Source: Diplonema papillatum (taxonomy: Eukaryota; Euglenozoa; Diplonemea; Diplonemida; Diplonemidae). Taken from it: a stretch of 64,000 bases of DNA. The first letter of the stretch is position 1. Each line of letters begins with the position of its first letter. Positions 39,858-48,025 of this stretch are shown here, piece after piece. The translations under genes were made by a program, and so were the position numbers. Under the pieces are notes generated by a model that was given only the letters and a program-made list of their open reading frames with translations, was not told the origin of the DNA and searched no databases. Where the stretch lies: positions 1 through 64,000 of the forward strand of contig JAPJBO010000841.1 of assembly GCA_030068145.1 (NCBI GenBank), in the 5' to 3' direction.

Positions 39858-40460
39858 TATAAATCCGTGCCCGGATCTTGTGTCAAGGTGTACTCCAGTA
39901 CACACATGAACTGTGGGTGGGGCTCCGGGTGTGCATGGGAGGGAGGGCCGGCGGAAGGTTGTGGAGGGTCGAGGGCGGTTGCGGAGGGTCGAGGAGGGTC
40001 GGCAGAGTACGCACATTGAAGCTCCCGCGTGTGCTCGTCGAACTCGCTCGGATCAAGCCTGATTCAGCCTCTCCGACCTTTACAGACTATGCTGTGAAGT
40101 TCGTGGAGCTCCACAGGCTAGGAAAGTTGTTGTCACTGTATCCAGAGGCCGTGTGTTCTGCCTTTGTGAACCCTTGCCTGCCGTGAATGCCATGAGTACT
40201 GCCCTCTTCCACCATCTTGGATAGACACGCCTCACGCTCGCACCACCCGAAACCGAAACGACCCATGACCCCAAGAGCCGTGCCTCCCGCTGTGCCCGAA
40301 TACACCCCGCTTTCTAATAACTATTAGGTTTGAAGCCGTAAGTAAGCCCTGCCCACAGTCCATCGATCGCAAACTGGGACCAGTCAGAGGTACTTTTTAA
40401 CAAGAACATCCTCCTCTATCGGAAACAAGCATTTGCTTTTGTGTGACAGTTCAAAAATTT

Positions 40461-40478
40461 CCGCGCCTGCGGCGCAGG
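40461..40478. repeat. CCGCGCCTGCGGCGCAGG motif
   Basis: First of seven copies of an 18-base GC-rich self-complementary motif set in A/T-rich flanks (others at 40952, 55637, 55887, 57626, 57801 and 57907). Confidence 0.8.
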
Positions 40479-40845
40479 CATAATTTGCATCTGTCTCTGC
40501 GGTGGGTGGTCGGGGCATAGCTAGTTCCCTGTCCCCTAAAAGGTCGAGTGCCTGTCCAAGAGTCTGGACAAGAATTATTAATTCTGGGCCCCTCCAAAAA
40601 GTAAAACAATTCGGCCATAAATTGCATGGCCATAAAATAGAATTCCGCAAATTAAAGGGCCATAAATTGTCAGGGTGTACAAAGCCTTCAGGCCAAAAAC
40701 GTCCAGATGCGCAAAACACCCGTTTTTGGCCAAAATCACGTCTCTGTATTATGCACTGAGTCGGAGCAACCAAAAAAAAAAAAAAAAAACCACAGAATGA
40801 TGCGACAGCTGAGGGCCCAGTAGTAGTGCTACATTACAACAGTCA

Positions 40846-41225
40846 CACTAGCAGTACACAGCACCGGTTACTGCACCTTTGGTCATCGTTGAAGCAACGT
40901 GCAGCCTCACTTTTGGAACCTGTGACTGGCCCAATAGCTTGAAGAAATTTTCCGCACCTGCGGCGCTGGTATTTTTGGCTTGTGTGTTGTTTCATGACGT
41001 GTTGCCAAGAAAGCGAAGACCGTGGCTGTCCACCCTGCTGTTGCAGATTACTGCTAAGCGTTCTTAAATGATCCCGGCACACTGCTACAGTACCCAAACA
41101 CTCGCCTTCTTCGTATGGCTCTTTTGCTTCCGAAGGATAGTCTCTGTGGTGGACAGTAGTGACAGCCACAAAGAGGTGCACCCTGTCGGATACATAAACG
41201 TGCAGTTGTGCCGCAACTGGGATTT
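40846..41225 (+). repeat. Dispersed repeat R3, copy 1
   Basis: Shares TTTTGGAACCTG, GGCCCAATAGCTTG, the CCGCACCTGCGGCGCTGG motif, TTTTTGGCTTGTGT and GTGGTGGACAGTAGTGACA, in the same order, with 55540-55830 and 55836-56110 in V-ATPase intron 3. Non-coding. Confidence 0.75.
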
Positions 41226-41271
41226 TTAGTAACGCCGAGCAACTTATGGACAGAGGAATTTTTATATATAA

Positions 41272-41305
41272 GGCCCTGGAACTGGGCCAAAAAAAAAAAA
41301 AAAAA
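41272..41305 (+). repeat. Hairpin followed by A-run
   Basis: Arms GGCCC and GGGCC around TGGAACT, running directly into 17 A. Confidence 0.6.
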
Positions 41306-41705
41306 CAACCCAACGGCATCGTTGACTGATCCGCGTACCGTTCTTCGCTCCTAGAGAGCTAACAGACTAAGGAACCGCGGAATTGCAGCAAGCCGCCAGA
41401 ATGAGTTGTTGCTACGCGCCTCCCCTGGATCGAAAGGGCAGGTTACTGCCTCATCACCGCACTATGTTTTCTTCTTCATTCTTTTAAAAGATTAAGCCCA
41501 AACCATGCATTCCTTTTTTGGAATAAACACCTGCTTTGCCGGCATTACTCGAGGTGGCCGCATACCCAGTACTCACTCATCATGGATGCTTTTATGATAC
41601 CAAAAGGTTGCGTTCGTCCCAAACTTCCGGAACCTTCTTATGCAATACCGCGCTTGGTTCGGATGCGGTCATAGCAAAAACACTACTCTGCCGCGCTATT
41701 TTTGA

Positions 41706-41904
41706 TACCTACCCCCCCTCGTGTTAGTGTCACCTATCTAAAGGCACTTTTCCTAAAAGGCGACACTAACACGGGAAGCCGTTGGTGAGGATGAGACATT
41801 CTTCATGCAACTACAGGGAACCCTATTGAGAACCGTCTTCCCGTGTTCAGGGCGACACTGACAAGGGCTAACGGAGGCGACACGAACACGAGGGGGGGTA
41901 GGTA
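41706..41904. mobile_element. TIR element with TACCTACCCCCCC ends, copy 1
   Basis: About 30-bp inverted ends (TACCTACCCCCCCTCGTGTT at the left, complement at the right) around 140 bases. GTGTTAGTGTCGCC-like motifs recur inside. A second copy lies inverted at 46490-46692. No coding sequence: a non-autonomous DNA element. Confidence 0.8.
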
Positions 41905-42698
41905 CCTTTGTTGTGCAGAGCTCTGCTGTGAGGCACGCAGAATGTGTGCTGACGGGAACGCCGTCACTCGGACGAGCCGCTGGTGGCTTGAAAGTCACCG
42001 CAGCACGGCTCAAATCGCAAGCCGCCGTGACACAGAGCCAGTCGGCGGCGTGTTGCAGTGTGAGCACCCCCATGAAGCAGTGTCCATGCGCTGTTCGACC
42101 TGGTGGTGGTCGAGCAGAAAAGAACGGCGAAAATAAAATGGAGAAGAAGAACTCCAAGGGCTTCGTCCTCTTCGTCCCCCGGTCCGCTCTGCCCAGGCCG
42201 ACCTGTTTCAATGCAAAAGTCGTCTAAAGTCGCCAGTGTCCAAAAGAGACGCCGCGCCCCGATGCTTAAACCTGATAATTCAGAAGCCACTCAGCCCGCC
42301 GGGTGGCTCTGCAGTACCGCCGAACACGCGACACTTTGCTCCCGTGTATCAGGCTTTCGGTACGTTCTCGTGCACGCAGGGGGTGGTGAAGGCCTGGCAC
42401 TAGAGGAGGATACCACGACCTTAACCGTTGTCTCCGTGTATGTTTTGTTCATATGCTGCCCGATTTCCTTGTTTTTTTTAGTCAACCAACGGACGTTTCT
42501 TTTAAAGACCTATCGACTTCAGTCGCACTGCGTGTTCCCGTTGTTTTCGTTTTTGCCGGGCTTCGCCTGCGGAGGAACTAATGACAGCAGTTTTAACGAC
42601 AGACGTGTCGTCACCGAAACTGCAAGAATGCTGTCGGAAAAACCTGCAGATCAGCGGAAGATCACAATGACGGTGTGGTCCAGCCTCAGAAGCTGTAA

Positions 42699-42716
42699 AT
42701 TTGTTGCATTAGTGTG
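42699..42716 (+). repeat. 18-bp target duplication of LINE E, left
   Basis: ATTTGTTGCATTAGTGTG, identical to 43760-43777 on the other side of LINE E. Confidence 0.85.
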
Positions 42717-43759
42717 TGGGCCTTTGAAGCGTGGATGATGCCTCTCGCGCTGCTCCCCTTGAGGTTCCTGGCTCATGCCAAAGCGCCGCCGCCCGGGTTA
42801 AGGGGTTGCGGCATCAGGCGTGGGCCAGGGCCAGGGAGACTGTTCGGAGGGGTCACCACCCACCGTTCGCGGGCTTCGTTACTTCACTGCCCCCGGCTCT
42901 CCCCGGCCTTCGTCATCCCGGGGGAGGGTTCCACGGCCATCCCCCCCCGCGTGGGGAATGGACTGGTGCTGTGCCGCGGGTCCTTCCGTGCGTCCTCGCG
43001 ACGTCGCCGCTGTCGATGTCGCTGCCGCTGTTGCTGCCGCTGCAGCCGCTGTCGGGCGGTTGGTTGACGATCCCGGTCTGCACCCCGCCCGTTGCGCGTC
43101 GGCTTTCTTCTTCTCGGCGTTCGCTAGGACGTCCCAAAGGTGGCGGCTGCCGCCGCCGCGTGCGCGGCGGTGCGTCGCCCGGTCGTGTCTTGCCCGTGCC
43201 TTCCACTTCTCGCCGCTGTGTTGCCACCCCCGTGGGTAATGGGCCTGGGGTCGGAAGCTGCCGGTCAGGACACCCGCCTTCTCCCAGTGGCCGCTCTGGT
43301 CGCCCCGTCCTTTGTTCGCCATCTTTTTGGGCACGTGCCGTACGGCGGCGACTTCGAACGCCCGCATCACCGCTTCGAAGGCCTCCCGGTTGTTGATCTG
43401 CGGCCGTTTGTTGAGGCCCTGGAGGATGGGTCCCCCGAGGCTGGTGAGGTGGTTGACGCGCATCTCGAGGGCCGGGTGGACGGCTTTCACGCGCGCAGTC
43501 TTGCCCAACCTGCTCAGCGCGGTCCTCATCGCCCACCCTTTCGCGGTTGCCGAGTCGCTGTAGGCCTGTGCCGCCTGTCGCTGTGCGGTGTCCGTGGCGC
43601 GGTTGGACAGTTCGTCCGCATCCTTGTTGAGCTCGCGAGGAATGTGCACCGGCTCGATCGTCGTCCGTCGGTCGTGCAGCTTCGCCAACAGGTTCTGCGC
43701 CTGGTCGTAGTATCGCCGGAGTGTTTCGTTGCACCTCTTCGTGCCCTTTATCTGACCAT
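42717..43759 (-). mobile_element. LINE E: 5'-truncated LINE copy nested in repeat R1
   Basis: A 1.04-kb insertion on the minus strand, flanked by an exact 18-bp duplication, lying inside a copy of repeat R1 that is uninterrupted at 11757-11967. It contains the end of RNase H and the downstream region of a LINE related to LINE B. No poly(A) or (CA)n tail is obvious at its 3' end. Confidence 0.85.
42879..43757 (-). CDS. LINE E coding remnant: RNase H end and connector
   Basis: From the 5' junction the minus strand is open to a stop at 42879. The start reads I-K-G-T-K-R-C-N-E-T-L-R-R-Y-Y-D, then E-P-V-H-I-P-R-E-L-N-K-D-A-D-E-L-S-N, the last RNase H motif, matching V-E-H-V-K-R-E-Q-N-T-D-A-D-A-L-S-N of LINE B. 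Further on, Y-P-R-G-W-Q-H-S-G-E-K-W-K matches Y-P-A-G-W-E-Q-G-K-T-N-W-K. The tail is Ala/Thr-rich and, unlike LINE A and B, shows no Cys/His modules in this frame. There is no start codon because the copy is truncated. Confidence 0.75.
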   Translation of the reverse strand, partial: GQIKGTKRCNETLRRYYDQAQNLLAKLHDRRTTIEPVHIPRELNKDADELSNRATDTAQRQAAQAYSDSATAKGWAMRTALSRLGKTARVKAVHPALEMRVNHLTSLGGPILQGLNKRPQINNREAFEAVMRAFEVAAVRHVPKKMANKGRGDQSGHWEKAGVLTGSFRPQAHYPRGWQHSGEKWKARARHDRATHRRARGGGSRHLWDVLANAEKKKADAQRAGCRPGSSTNRPTAAAAAATAAATSTAATSRGRTEGPAAQHQSIPHAGGDGRGTLPRDDEGRGEPGAVK

Positions 43760-43967
43760 ATTTGTTGCATTAGTGTGATTGTCAGGCCTTCGACTACCCT
43801 GAGCAACGCACTATGCACACTCCGTGTCTACGTCACAGCAGATGGAACGCGTCTGTTGCGCCGCCGCGGAGCTACGAGTGGGTGTCATTGTGGCCTCCCG
43901 GCCGAAGCCATCGTTGGATGACCCTTCGCTCGTTTCTTCGCGTTTGCGTCGGTTCGCGCGTCGTCCA
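43760..43967 (+). repeat. Dispersed repeat R1, copy 2 (after LINE E)
   Basis: Matches 11757-11967; the first 18 bases are the right target duplication of LINE E. Confidence 0.8.
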
Positions 43968-44066
43968 TCCTCAGAAGCTGGAGTTGGAGAGGGTGGGCCC
44001 GAGCCACACCCGAAAAGCGGGTGCCGCACCCGCCTTTTTTAACTCGCGTCTGAGGCTGGACTCCGC
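43966..44066. mobile_element. Foldback element FB, copy near the DeSI gene
   Basis: CCTCAGAAGCTGGAGTTGGA faces GCGTCTGAGGCTGGAC, and AAAAGCGGGTG faces CACCCGCCTTTTTT. Same family as 39468-39632. Confidence 0.7.
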
Positions 44067-44184
44067 CGTGTTCTCCTGCACTGGGGCCATGCCGTTCCGG
44101 CGCAGCGGGTTTACGGCAACGGATTCACTCGAAATTGGAGTTGAGTGGGTGCCGTTGTTCCTCGGTCACAGCAGGAAGCTGGCT

Positions 44185-44340
44185 GGCGGTCGGCTGGGGC
44201 TGGCGGTTGGGGCTGTCGCAGGGGCTGAGCCGTGTGAGAAAGTCGAGGCCCAGAAGCAGCCCAGATTCTTTCTGTGTCGACGCAAGTGCCTTATTCCGTG
44301 TCTGTACGGACTACTCGTACGAATGATTTACCAGTCCCCA
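44185..44340 (+). repeat. Dispersed repeat R5, copy 1
   Basis: Shares CAGAAGCAGCCC, ACAAGTGCCTT-like and ATGATTTACCAG blocks, in order, with 53093-53330 in V-ATPase intron 3. Confidence 0.65.
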
Positions 44341-44560
44341 CTCTTTCCACCGCATGAAGCCTCGCGGGGACGGTCAGCAGGCACCCATCCGAGTCCTGCT
44401 ATGCATCCCCTCGAAAGTCAATCGCGATGCTTTGAGCGTCGGCTTATCAGGCAACACTGCGGTCTCCTCCCCCAAAAACTCACGAATACCACCACTTCTA
44501 AGAGGCAGAAAGCATATCGCCTCTCGCCGTCTGCTAACATGGAGAACGGCTTTTCCACCC

Positions 44561-44592
44561 TATAAAATTTCTCAAGCGAACTTTAACTCTAA
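44561..44592 (+). promoter_or_regulatory. Possible TATA-like box and leader motif of the DeSI gene
   Basis: TATAAAA at 44561-44567 is followed by TCTCAAGCGAACTTTAACTC, 42 bases before the ATG at 44634. A very similar stretch (TCTCAAGCGAACTATAACTT) precedes the RNF113-like duplicate near 21478. Promoter role is an inference. Confidence 0.35.
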
Positions 44593-44633
44593 ATACAGAA
44601 GCCCAGCCTCAAGAAAAGCAAAATACGGGCAGC

Positions 44634-45197
44634 ATGCCTTTTCCGGTCACTCTGCACGTGTACGATGTGACGAACCAGAACGTGACGAAGTACCTGAACA
44701 AGGTGTGCAAGGACAGCGCGAACGTAGGAGGTGCGTTCCACGGGGGTGTCGAGGTGTGCGATATCGAGTATTCGTTCGGGGGGACGTCGGAGGGCACCGG
44801 GGTGTTCATGTGCGAACCGCGGATGTGCTCGAGCCACCGCTACAGGGAGAGCATCTACATGGGCGACACGCAGATGACGGTGGAGGAGCTTGCCGCGATG
44901 GTCGAGGCGATGAGTGCCGAGTGGGACGGGCCGTCGTACAACCTGCTGTCCCGCAACTGCTGCTCGTTCTCCGACGAGTTCTGCGTGCGCCTCGGCGTCG
45001 GGAACACGCCGGCGTGGGTCAACAAGTTCGCGACCATCGGCGCGTCCGCGCGGGACCTCGGCAACTCGAAGCTGGGCGACGCCAACCGCGCGATGGAGGC
45101 GTCCGGCATCCGCACCAAGGCGACCCGGCTGGCCACTGGCATTCACGCCGGCATCTCGGGCGGGCTCGCCGGTATGGGCAAGTTCATGCGCAAGTGA
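44634..45197 (+). CDS. PPPDE/DeSI-type isopeptidase, 187 residues
   Basis: The protein starts P-F-P-V-T-L-H-V-Y-D-V-T and follows the PPPDE fold: catalytic His36 in G-A-F-H-G-G-V-E-V and catalytic Cys109 in Y-N-L-L-S-R-N-C-C-S-F-S, with the F-G-G-T-S-E-G-T-G-V-F segment between. Length is normal for the family. Cys110 stands where many members have Asn (N-C-N-x-F). These enzymes are thiol proteases that remove SUMO or ubiquitin, or reverse S-acylation, in cytosol and nucleus. The C-terminus (G-I-H-A-G-I-S-G-G-L-A) is Gly/Ala-rich. No intron is needed. The last 100 bases and the sequence after them are duplicated downstream. Confidence 0.93.
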   Translation: MPFPVTLHVYDVTNQNVTKYLNKVCKDSANVGGAFHGGVEVCDIEYSFGGTSEGTGVFMCEPRMCSSHRYRESIYMGDTQMTVEELAAMVEAMSAEWDGPSYNLLSRNCCSFSDEFCVRLGVGNTPAWVNKFATIGASARDLGNSKLGDANRAMEASGIRTKATRLATGIHAGISGGLAGMGKFMRK

Positions 45198-45394
45198 GTG
45201 CGCGAATAAGCTTGCCCCGGTCGGAACGAACTGCAGGAAGAAAGCATCCCGCAACTGCCGTTGTCAGGACCTGTGCGTGGCATGTTCTTGCGCGTTGGCC
45301 GGGCGTCCGGTAGACTCGCACCGACGCCCGGCGGCGTCAACGCAATGGAAGCGTTTGGCATCCGTGGACGCTCCGGTGTTGGTGAATTCCTTCG

Positions 45395-45510
45395 GTAGTG
45401 AACTCACTTCACTGCGCGCTGTTCGTCGTGCGCGAATAAAGCTTGCCCTGGCTGTGTGCGCCATCCCGCAACTGCCGTTGTCAGTACCGGCGTGTCACTA
45501 AAGCAAGCGC
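45395..45510 (+). repeat. Third-level repeat of the DeSI 3' flank, repeated again near 46020-46135
   Basis: CACTGCGCGCTGTTCGTCGT and TACCGGCGTGTCACTAAAGC occur in order both here and at 46040-46135. Blocks of the DeSI 3' flank have therefore been shuffled and copied several times. Confidence 0.7.
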
Positions 45511-45562
45511 GAGCCATTCGTCCGCTAGACGTGGGCAACCACGACCGGCGGTGCCAGTCACG

Positions 45563-45815
45563 CGTTGGAAGCGTCTGGCATGCGCACCAAGGCGACCCGG
45601 CTGGCCACTGGCATTCACGCCGGCATCTCGGGCGGGCTTGCCGGTATGGGCAAGTTCATGCAAATGAGTGCGCGAATAAGCTTGCCCCGGTCGGAACGAA
45701 CTGCAGGAAGAAAGCATCCCGCAACTGCCGTTGTCAGGACCTGTGCGTGGCATGTTCTTGCGCGTTGGCCGGGCGTCCGGTAGACTCGCACCGACGCTCG
45801 GCGGCGTCAATCGCG
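45563..45815 (+). pseudogene. Duplicated 3' end of the DeSI gene
   Basis: Repeats 45093-45345, which spans the last 35 codons and 150 bases of 3' flank: G-I-R-T-K-A-T-R-L-A-T-G becomes G-M-R-T-K-A-T-R-L-A-T-G, and the stop region differs (CGCAAGTGA versus CAAATGAGT). It lacks the catalytic residues, so it is not functional. Confidence 0.85.
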
Positions 45816-46489
45816 CGATGGAAGCGTTTGGCGTCCGTGGACTCTCAGGTGTTGGTGAATCCTTTCGGTCGTCCCGCTCGAAATACTCCTTGCGCCGAAC
45901 ATGTCGACGCCGCTGTTCAAGCTCAAGCTCAAGCTTCTGCTCCCCATCCTCCAGCGGCAGGGCCTGCCCCTCGACCTGCGGGTGAGTCTCCAAGGGGCGG
46001 TCTGCCTGCTGGAAGAATACTTCGATGTCGTCTACTGTGAACCCACTTTCACTGCGCGCTGTTCGTCGTGCGCGAAAACAAGCTTGCCCTGGCTGTGCGT
46101 CATCCAGTACCGGCGTGTCACTAAAGCAAGCGCGTTGGAAGCGTGTCCGCACCATGTCAGCCCCCTTTCGTTCCGCCAACCAACATCCAGCCTTCTGGGG
46201 GGGCCACATCCGAGTTTCTTCCACCCCCCCTGCGTATGACTCGAGGTCTGAGTGCGTGTGTCCGGAGAAAAGCCCACCGCACCGTCCTTGGCTTTTTCCC
46301 CGGATCTCCGTTTGGTCTTGTGTCTCGCTGGTGCTTCCGTCTCGGCCGGGCTGCGCCTCCTCTTCGGTTCCGCAACACTTCGTGTCTGTCGTGCGGGGTC
46401 TCTCCCCTTTATGGACCAGGGCCCAATATGGGACCGGTATTAGCACGGTATGGAGACGGTGTGTGCACCATATACACCCAATACCACTC

Positions 46490-46692
46490 TACCTACCCCC
46501 CCCGTGTTAGTGTCGCCTCCGTTTGGCCCTTGTCAGTGTCGCCTTTTTGCCTGAAAACGCGAGGCGACACTAACACGGGAAGACGGTTCTCAATAGGGTT
46601 CCCTGTATTTGCATGAAGAATGTCTCATCCTCACCAACGGCTTCCCGTGTTAGTGCGGCTTTTAGGAAAAGGTGCCTTTAGGTAGGCGACAC
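46490..46692. mobile_element. TIR element with TACCTACCCCCCC ends, copy 2
   Basis: Inverted relative to 41706-41904 and of nearly the same length; shared inner text includes AATAGGGTTCCCTGTA and GAATGTCTCATCCTCACCAA. The right end is eroded. Confidence 0.8.
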
Positions 46693-48025
46693 TATACATC
46701 ATCATGCTATGTGTGGTGGTGGTATGTAGTGCACTGCTGCTAGGTGGTATATACAGGACGCAGAAGGGGTCGTATATGGGTCCATATTGGGGTACTATGG
46801 TTCTTGCACTGTCTGAGGCGCGTTCCGCTTCATTGCTCCTCTTCTCCTTCCGTGCGACAGTTCGCCGCGTTTGTACCACTAGTCCAGATTACGTCCTGTC
46901 GGCCCCGTAGGGCGGGGGACCGCCCTCGCTTCGTTTTTTACTAAACGACGGGCGCTGCTGTTGTTCCGATGCTTTTTTTTTTTTTGTTTCCTTTATGAGA
47001 GAGCAACCCCCTGCTCGTCATCGCCAAAACAATTTGATGCAGCTCCAGGGAAGGTAGGGGTGGACCGACTTGCTGCTTAGTGGTCCCACGTTTTACGAAA
47101 CGCCGGCTCTCTCTTTTGGACGAGGTGAAGTCCCCGTCCAGTGTTCTTGCACTTCCCGCCCCGTCTGTGATGCTCCTAAACACGTCCTAGGCTGCACACC
47201 ACACTGACGCATTAAACGAGTGAGAGCTTTCCGGCTACCGATCTTGAAGAGGGTGGTAAATCGTGATGAGGATCGATGCTTGCAGTTATTCTCCTTGAAC
47301 GAGGAATGCCGGGTGGGAATCGGAACGTACACGTTGGGGAAACTGAACTCGTCCCGACCATTCGCCGGCAGGCGTTACACCTCCTTCTAAAACGGCGCCG
47401 ACTCCTCTTCGCCGTTTCCACTTTTCCATCGCACAACAACCAAATAAGATACTGCCCATCGATGACGTGTTCGGCGCCCGCTTCGTGAGCCAACTCGCGG
47501 GCTTGCGCCCAATTTCGTGTCTTGCTTTCTCTTTTCTTTCGACTTTCTGTACGGTCCTTACCACGAGGGTGCCCAGGGCTGCCGATAGGAGCGAAAGCGA
47601 CACAGATGGTACCCAAGCTCTTGATCGCGCAACTGATCGTGGGGTGGAATCAACGGCAATACGGTGAAGGAAGTGAACTCCGTTGCAAGTTCTTGGTGCC
47701 GCCACATCTGGTGGATTCGGGTTGAACGCGAGGCGTCTCAAGCGACCCCGGTAGGGCTCCTGCTGGAGGCATGTCATCATGGCACCTAGCAGTACCCATG
47801 CGATACTGCGCACTCACGGCATGTAACAGTAACGGACCCTTCTTGCGTTTCCGGTTCATTAGGATGCATATCACCACGTATCGCATACAGCCCGCAGCAT
47901 GTCCGACTAGATGGGCTCCCCGTAGCCTATGCCTCGAGTGTGATCTTCCAGTGATGGTATGCTACACGGGCTAAAACTAACTGAAAGCAACCGAAGGACA
48001 AGAAGGGGGGCACCACAGGAGAACA

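Larger units (their letters stand above)
34716..42698. other. 8 kb of repeat-rich DNA without a supported gene
   Basis: The individual repeats are listed separately. Open frames here are short or come from tandem repeats. A frame at 39878-40186 (K-F-V-E-L-H-R-L-G-K-L-L) and one at 35776-36015 look slightly protein-like but have no support. Confidence 0.4.
45198..48025. other. Intergenic stretch between the DeSI and V-ATPase genes
   Basis: Holds duplicated DeSI 3' ends (to about 46130), the TIR element copy at 46490-46692 and otherwise no supported gene. A short frame at 45901-46040 (K-L-K-L-L-L-P-I-L-Q-R-Q-G-L) could be an orphan exon but has no support. Confidence 0.4.

Noticed and set aside
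39878-40186. Plus-strand frame ending K-F-V-E-L-H-R-L-G-K-L-L
   Set aside because: Only the last 50 residues look protein-like; there are no splice sites or homology I can point to.
45901-46040. Short frame K-L-K-L-L-L-P-I-L-Q-R as an exon
   Set aside because: It lies inside shuffled DeSI-flank repeats and has no partner exons.
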